Below the pieces are notes generated by a model. The model was not told where the DNA came from and did not search any database. It saw only the letters and a list, made by a program, of their open reading frames with translations. From Haberlea rhodopensis (lineage: Eukaryota; Streptophyta; Magnoliopsida; Lamiales; Gesneriaceae): DNA of 64,000 nt. Within the stretch, counting starts at the first letter, position 1. Each line of letters opens with the position of its first letter. This document shows, in pieces, positions 58,034-64,000 of the stretch. The stretch covers positions 6,944,001 to 7,008,000 of the forward strand of contig CAJQUN010000009.1 of assembly GCA_907163345.1 (NCBI GenBank), written 5' to 3'. A program made the position numbers and the translations under genes.

Positions 58034-61000
58034 CATACTTGCAAATGAAAATTTTAATATATGAGGTAAATATATTTAGAAGTTGAATCAATTCTAAAAT
58101 AATAAGGAATCATGGATGATTTGATTTCGATGATCTGCTTCGAGTTTGTATAAACTATGATTGCACCCAAATTACATATAGACAGTATTAATACAAGTTG
58201 GACACATGAGTTACTAAAACTATATAACAAATATCTAGTATTAAAGTCGTAACTTGGTTAATGCGATATTATTACTAAATGGTAACTTATACCGTGACTA
58301 ACAATAAGAGTGAACTTCATATAGACCCACTCTAATTTTCATAATTATCATTTTAGCCCCTCTAGTTTGAATAATAACATATACCTCCCCTACATTATAT
58401 TTTTATGTCAAATCAAACGAATGATAATTGTAATTTTTCTTATATAACAAACTAAAGTAGGTGTTCTTGCAATACAACTATTCTACAAGGAGACATTAAT
58501 TTTCAAAGTAGATGGGAAATTTTTAAAAAAGTTATTTTAAAATGATGTCATATGTAATTATCCCTAAAAATAATAATAAGATTTATGTGAATGGTGAATG
58601 ATTAATAGAATAATATTTGGTATACTTGGTTCAATTGGAATAAGTTCTCATTGTTAAATTACTTTTATACCCTCTATGATATCATAAAAACTATGTGAAC
58701 CAAAAAATTTATTAGCAAAAGTTTAACTACCTGTTTGTTTAGAATATATGTGTGAAGGCCCGTCCCAACAATTTGCTTGTCGCGTTCAATTGCTTGAACA
58801 CAAGGCTTTAGTCAATTCAAAAATTAGTTACCAATTCAAAATTCTGTTTAGCGAAAACGTTACAAATTCATAACAAACTAAAATGTGTTAACTTAATAAA
58901 TTTTTGCTTTGACTTCTAAAAAAACGGGCTAAGTCTCCCCTAAATAATTGCATCTTGTGATAAACCAGAACACTCCATTCCACAATAGTAAGTCAATAAC
59001 CATCCCAAAAACAATAATTAACCACAATCCTCAAAATCAAGTTAAAACATAATAAAACTTAATTTATGTCCTCGATAAATAAAATAAGAGTTCTCAAAAT
59101 AATTAAAAATTTATCATCCTTCTAAACACGCTCCTCGTCTCATCTTTGTCCACGACATTATCCGTAATATGTCACATCTGTAATATGTCACATTACAGGT
59201 AAATGTAAGTCGCTACATTTTATGATAAGCATAAAAAAATTGACAAAAGTAGTGAAATCATCATTTTTTTATAATGTGACGAAAAATAATATATTGTCAT
59301 ATTAAAATAACTTTCACACGTATAGATTAGTCTGAACAATTAACAAAGCTAAATTTCACAAAACAGAATCATACAAAAATAACTAACAGATAGCCAACAA
59401 ATAACAAACAGAACCATATAACAACCACATAATATCAATACAATAGCCATACAATAGCCTTACAACAGCCATGATGTAATAAAACAAATGCATACTCAGA
59501 ATAAGGATGTGACACAGTGATATCATTCCAGACTATACCCGTTGGAAGGGTATTGGCAGATATTATACCACATTTGCCTTCGGGCAAAACCAAATACGTT
59601 TATTTATTCTCGTTCCGAAAGTGTTCGTGCTTTTACCTTCGTCGCAAACGAGAAACAAACCAAAGAACACCATAATTCACAACCTCAAATCATACTCATT
59701 GTATCAAAGCAGACATGACATCTCAAAATAGTTTGTTCCACACACAACAAATAGATATTCAAAAATCCATTTTCAGAGAAATAATATTTCTATCAAAATC
59801 ATTTTTCAAAATTACTTCTCATACTTACTATTCCAAAACATTTCAAAAATAATTAACAAAGAATACTTAAAATAAATTGCGGAAAATGCAACTCCATTTA
59901 CGTACCTCGAAGCTTCCTAAAAACGTTCAAGCTACAACTTAAGAACAAATCTTCAAATGTATCAAGGATTTCCTATCACATATTTCAACATCATTAAGAA
60001 CAATATTCATTTAACCATGTTATGTAATTAGCTTAACAGTAAAATTCATAACTTAATTATAATCTATATTCACACTTAGGCTTCAGTATTTTATTATTAT
60101 AACTTTTAAGGAAAACAAGATTGTAAAACAACCATAATTTATTTATGTAGAAAGCATATGCTGATAAATAAAATCACCAAATCAAAATTATGACGTCAAA
60201 GCATTTGGCATTTCACATCTAATTTTATTAATATCTTGAAACTTGTTATTAGTTAAGATACTAAATCTTACTCAAATAAGGCTTCCAAGTCTGTTCACTA
60301 GCAAGTGAAAACAATCACAAATAAGTATCATATTAAAGATCAAATCAACTCTTTAATATTTTCAACGCAACAGAGGGCATATAATCAATCTTTTCTTTCA
60401 AAAGAAGTACGCTGCTGGCAAGCTTGCCTAAGATTCAAGCGAATCTGGAAGTTTTAGTCTAACATTTGTATTTATTTACTAGATCCAAATCCAAAATTCC
60501 CACAACAAAGTCTGAACTTTTTGTATTGAAATAATATAGATTTAGAGTAAGGTAAAATAAAAACTTTTAATGGCTTGCCTAATAACTGGTAATGCTAAAA
60601 CCCAATTAAGACTAGCATACCCTGGAGTTCCCCACGCTTTTCACAGTCACTCTCCAACCGTGTGTTCTAACAGTGAATTTTTTATTTTTAATATTTTTCA
60701 GAATCGAACTAACACTTCACAGGCATGAGATATTTTCATTTAACTCAACTATATCAAATTTTCGATCATTGAGGAGTAAAGTCTCGGACCAAATTTTCGA
60801 TCATTGATGTTGTAATCGAGTCCTCTTAGTTCTTTCTCACGTTCCGTAGTTCCTGACAGATTATTGGCGAGGTTTGGCAAGGGTGAGGGTTCAGCCGGTT
60901 ATATGGGGGAGCATGTGATACCCGAGTCTAATAATTGCATCTATGTTTAACATATGTGTTAGACTGTCATGAATACTAGTAAAACTAGTTAAATCTTCGC

Positions 61001-62509
61001 CGAAACTCACCGAAATATGACGAGGACAATTTTATTAAACAGATAACTCATAGGGCTACAACTTTCATGTTTTGAGTTTTTGCCGAAAACTAGGAGGAAG
61101 GGGAAAATTAATTTTGAAGTATATCATGTTTAGGTAGATTATATATAACTTTCTCGTCCGACATCAGAATCAAGTTATTCTAAAGCCAAATGAAAGAGAA
61201 GACATATATTTAAAATTTATTCATAACAAGTTTGCAAACTCGGATGTTATGATACCCGAATTCATGTATCAAGTGAAGCCCAAAATGTATAAGAAATAAA
61301 GAATAATTAAAAAAAAATTAATATTTAATTAATTAATAATAAAATAACCGAGTTACTATAGTTTATATTATACATATTGTGGTATAACACACGCACACGC
61401 ACATAGGATTATACACGAGCCGATAAAGAGAGGGTTTGAGCGGTTTCATCAATTTTCGGACTCCGTAACGCAGTCGAAACGTCAAATAAATTACATATTC
61501 GGAATTCTCGAATTATCATCTTCGATTTGAGGTACTTTTCTCTTGGTATTTTTAGCGTTTAGGAAAAGCCTAAATTTCTAGTATTGCTAGAAAATCATGC
61601 AAGTATTGTAGGTGATAGATTATACGATGATAAATAGTAATTGACAAGAAATTTTAGATTATGTTGTAATTTCAAATTTAATAGGAATTTTAATTTTAAA
61701 ATTTAATCTTATAACTTCGAATTCAATAAATTGGTGTATAAAATAAGTTACTAGAATTTTAAATAATGATATAAGTATCCTAATAGCGATATGATGAAAT
61801 AAATTGCGTAAATGAATTACTAAATTTAGATAGATGATAATAAATGAACTTTGATGAATTATTATTTGAATTGTGTAGATTGATTGTCTATTACCTAGGA
61901 ATTGAGCAATATCAACTGGTGAAAGGTAAGTAAAAATCCATCTGCAACTACAATGCTTGAACATAGTATTATCTGTCGTATTAATTGTGATATGGTTGGT
62001 TGAATAAATGTGATATTGGAGATGTTATGCTTTATTTGATATGTTGTAACTGGATTGATTATTCATCTGCATACACACGTGCATGCATAAAACATGAGCA
62101 TATTTGATGTCTGGCATGCACGGCATTATTTTGAGAAAAAAGGAAATATTTTGTTGACCACTGCTATGGCACCGAGGTTTGCGAGGCAGACTTATGTGAT
62201 ATGTTGAGTACAGCGGTGGGATACTCCTCAGAGGATTAAAAGGGTTGTTCGAGATGTGCCCTTGGTAATCATGAGGGGATGGACCACTTGCTGATATTCT
62301 TCTTTTGATTGATGGTGCGGGTGGGATACTTCTCGGGTGACCGCAGATGTTGTTCGATGATGTGCCTCTGGGGGTCATGCGAGGATGGGCCGTTCGACTG
62401 TATCAATCCACTATATTGGCTGTGTGCCTATGGCTGTGTGCCTATTGATATTGTTCAGAGCTCTGTTCCGATGCATAGTAGATGGGTCAAGGGGCCCAGG
62501 AAAAATATG
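58034..62509. other. Non-coding sequence, largely LTR-element debris
   Basis: No coding domain was found in 4.5 kb. At 58760 the minus strand reads ttgttgggacgggccttcac, like the start of Ty3/gypsy (Tekay-type) LTRs, and at 59510-59650 lies ccgttggaagggtattgg with gccttcgggcaaaacc, also typical of such LTRs. On the plus strand, tgatacccgagtc (60919) and tgatacccgaattc (61250) look like two LTR starts. A duplicated block of about 115 bp (gtgggatac(t)cctc.../ gtgggatacttctcggg...) lies at about 62215-62400. Boundaries could not be set. The gypsy assignment is tentative. Confidence 0.4.
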
Positions 62510-64000
62510 TGTTGGGTTTTGGAAATCAGAATAATCTTGGTTTTGATGTTAACAAAACTTGTTATTGTGTTGCTAACATATTTCATCAAGTGTGCAGTTC
62601 ATAGATCATAATTAAGAGCTTGATGAATTACAAAGAAGTAGCTTGAAAATATCAAGTTGAACCTAGTCTGAAATTCTGGCAGAGCGGATTGTTTCGATCA
62701 TATCTAATAGCTCGGATATCGAAATGGCGTGATTTCAAAGAGATTGAACAGCCAACTCAAAATACTAAAAGTCATATTTCACAACAGATCGGCTAGTTCG
62801 AATGTTATCAAGGAGAAAAGACGCCTGCAAGATCGAGCTGTACCGCGAAGAAACAGCAAGCTGTTTCAGCAAGCAACTGTCAGTCTGTTGGCCATAACTC
62901 TTAGCTCGCTTAACGGAACGAGACGATTCAGTATGGGTTGGAAAGCTAAGACAAAGATCTACAAGTCATATTTGGAAGACAAAGACTGAATCGGAAGTTA
63001 AGATGGACAAAAAGCTTCTGCAAGTCACGCCATGTGACGCCTGTAAGATCGAGCTGTTACAGCAAGCAACTGTCAGTCTGGTGGAAATAACTCTTAGCTC
63101 ACTTATCGGAACGGAACGATTCAGTATGGGTTGGAAAGCTAAGACAAAGATCTATAAGTCATCTTTGAAAGTCAAAGACTGAATCGGATGTTAAGATGGC
63201 CAAAAAGCTTCTGCAAGTCACGCCATGTGCTGCTGCATCCAGCAAACAGACAGCAGGAGCATCCCCTCGTATTTCGAGCATAACTCTCTCATACAAACTC
63301 ACAATCGAGCGATTCTTGATTCCGTGGAAAGCTAAGAGAAAGGGATACAACTTTCATGTAGATCACTTTGCCCAGAAATCAAAGAATCAAGAGCTACAAG
63401 CAACAGATCAGAAGAGCAAGATCATCAATCTGTTTTGTATCAAGCTGATTGCCCAGACTGATCCGGACCAGACTGATCTTCCCAAACTGTTCTGGCCAGA
63501 CTGAGCTGCTCAAGCTGATCCGGCCAGACTGATCTATACAAGACTGATCCGGCCAGTCCGGTCCGAAATACAAAGAGCCCAGAAACCAGAATATGACCGT
63601 TGCAAGCTCGGGAATGGTGCAGAACCTTTTCCAACGGGCATATTCTTGTGTCTAACGTATATATCATTACTTGGGGCTATATATACATGATTTGGAAGCT
63701 CAATAACAGCTGATTGAAGATCAATCCAAGCAAGATCAAAGCAAACCCACTTGGGATTCAAAATGGGCAACTTACAAGAAGAAAACAGCTTTAAAGAGAG
63801 CAAGCCCAGATTTTAGGCACCACTTACCTTGCTATATCAGATATAGTTAGAGATCATTTGTGCCATACATATTCACTCTATTCATTGTATTTGAGAGCTT
63901 AATAGATGAGTGAATATCATTGTAACAGTTGATGATTTATCACAACCGATGAGAGGTCTTTGTATGTGAGACATTAAAGAATATACATAGTTGAGTTGCT
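62510..64000 (+). mobile_element. LTR on the plus strand, running off the window
   Basis: It starts tgttgggttttggaaatcag and carries the same landmarks as the solo LTR at 56262-58028, in inverse orientation (aacaaaacttgttattgtgt, gcttgaatggtgcag-like text, tatatacatgatttggaagc, atcattgtaaca, atttatcacaac). Inside, a block of about 190 bp is duplicated (about 62820-63000 and 63005-63195, with gtatgggttggaaagctaag in both). A short gactgatccggccaga motif repeats at 63455-63560. Whether it is a solo LTR or the 5' LTR of a full element cannot be seen. Confidence 0.78.

Overview
This is nuclear DNA from a flowering plant, most likely a eudicot. It is AT-rich, its genes have GT-AG introns, and its gene families are typical of plants: a CAT amino-acid transporter, an X8 protein, a C1-2i EAR zinc finger, a CLE/TDIF-like peptide and a GT4-like Golgi glycosyltransferase. 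It is dense in LTR retrotransposons primed by initiator tRNA-Met, MULEs, hAT remnants and MITEs. No bacterial, organellar or CRISPR features were seen.

Layout. 1-1106 is unassigned and holds a run of 33 C. 1116-3468 is a 2.35-kb Mutator-like element with a perfect 9-bp target duplication; it carries a broken HMA (heavy-metal-associated) gene fragment and three clusters of 22-23-bp palindromes. 4965-8167 is an intact five-exon cationic amino-acid transporter gene (587 aa). 8.2-11.5 kb is intergenic with SINE-like pieces. 11577-13234 (minus) is a three-exon X8-domain protein gene (119 aa). Its promoter and first exon are duplicated head-to-head at 13519-14100 as a large inverted repeat with a 13-nt spacer. 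14423-14695 is a CLE gene relic whose peptide is the TDIF dodecapeptide with Gly6 changed to Ala and which has lost a normal ATG. 15.1-17.0 kb holds a MITE, direct repeats and a minisatellite.

17104-21827 is a nearly complete, young but disabled Ty1/copia element. It lies about 135 bp past the end of an alpha/beta-hydrolase gene (21962-23450, minus) that has an in-frame stop near the start of its last exon. 24.6-27.0 kb is a decayed hAT transposase. 27856-33533 is a second, older copia element, split by a 1.33-kb solo LTR (29264-30590). 35.8-38.5 kb is retroelement debris with three adjacent minisatellites. 40075-40872 (minus) is an intact single-exon ZAT5-like repressor. 41.6-44.0 kb holds a hAT-type MITE, a long-TIR element and a 351-bp TRIM.

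45309-55663 (minus) is a large 14-exon gene for a 1045-aa membrane-anchored glycosyltransferase; every exon junction could be placed and the frame stays open throughout. Two tandem LTR-like copies sit in one of its introns. 56262-58028 is a solo LTR on the minus strand, 58-62.5 kb is non-coding retroelement debris, and 62510 to the window end is a related LTR on the plus strand.

The host genes do not form a pathway or operon: each is a separate nuclear gene and most of the space between them is transposon-derived. The observations most worth following are the Gly6-to-Ala TDIF-like peptide gene, the head-to-head duplication of the X8 promoter and signal-peptide exon, and the HMA-carrying MULE with its palindrome arrays.
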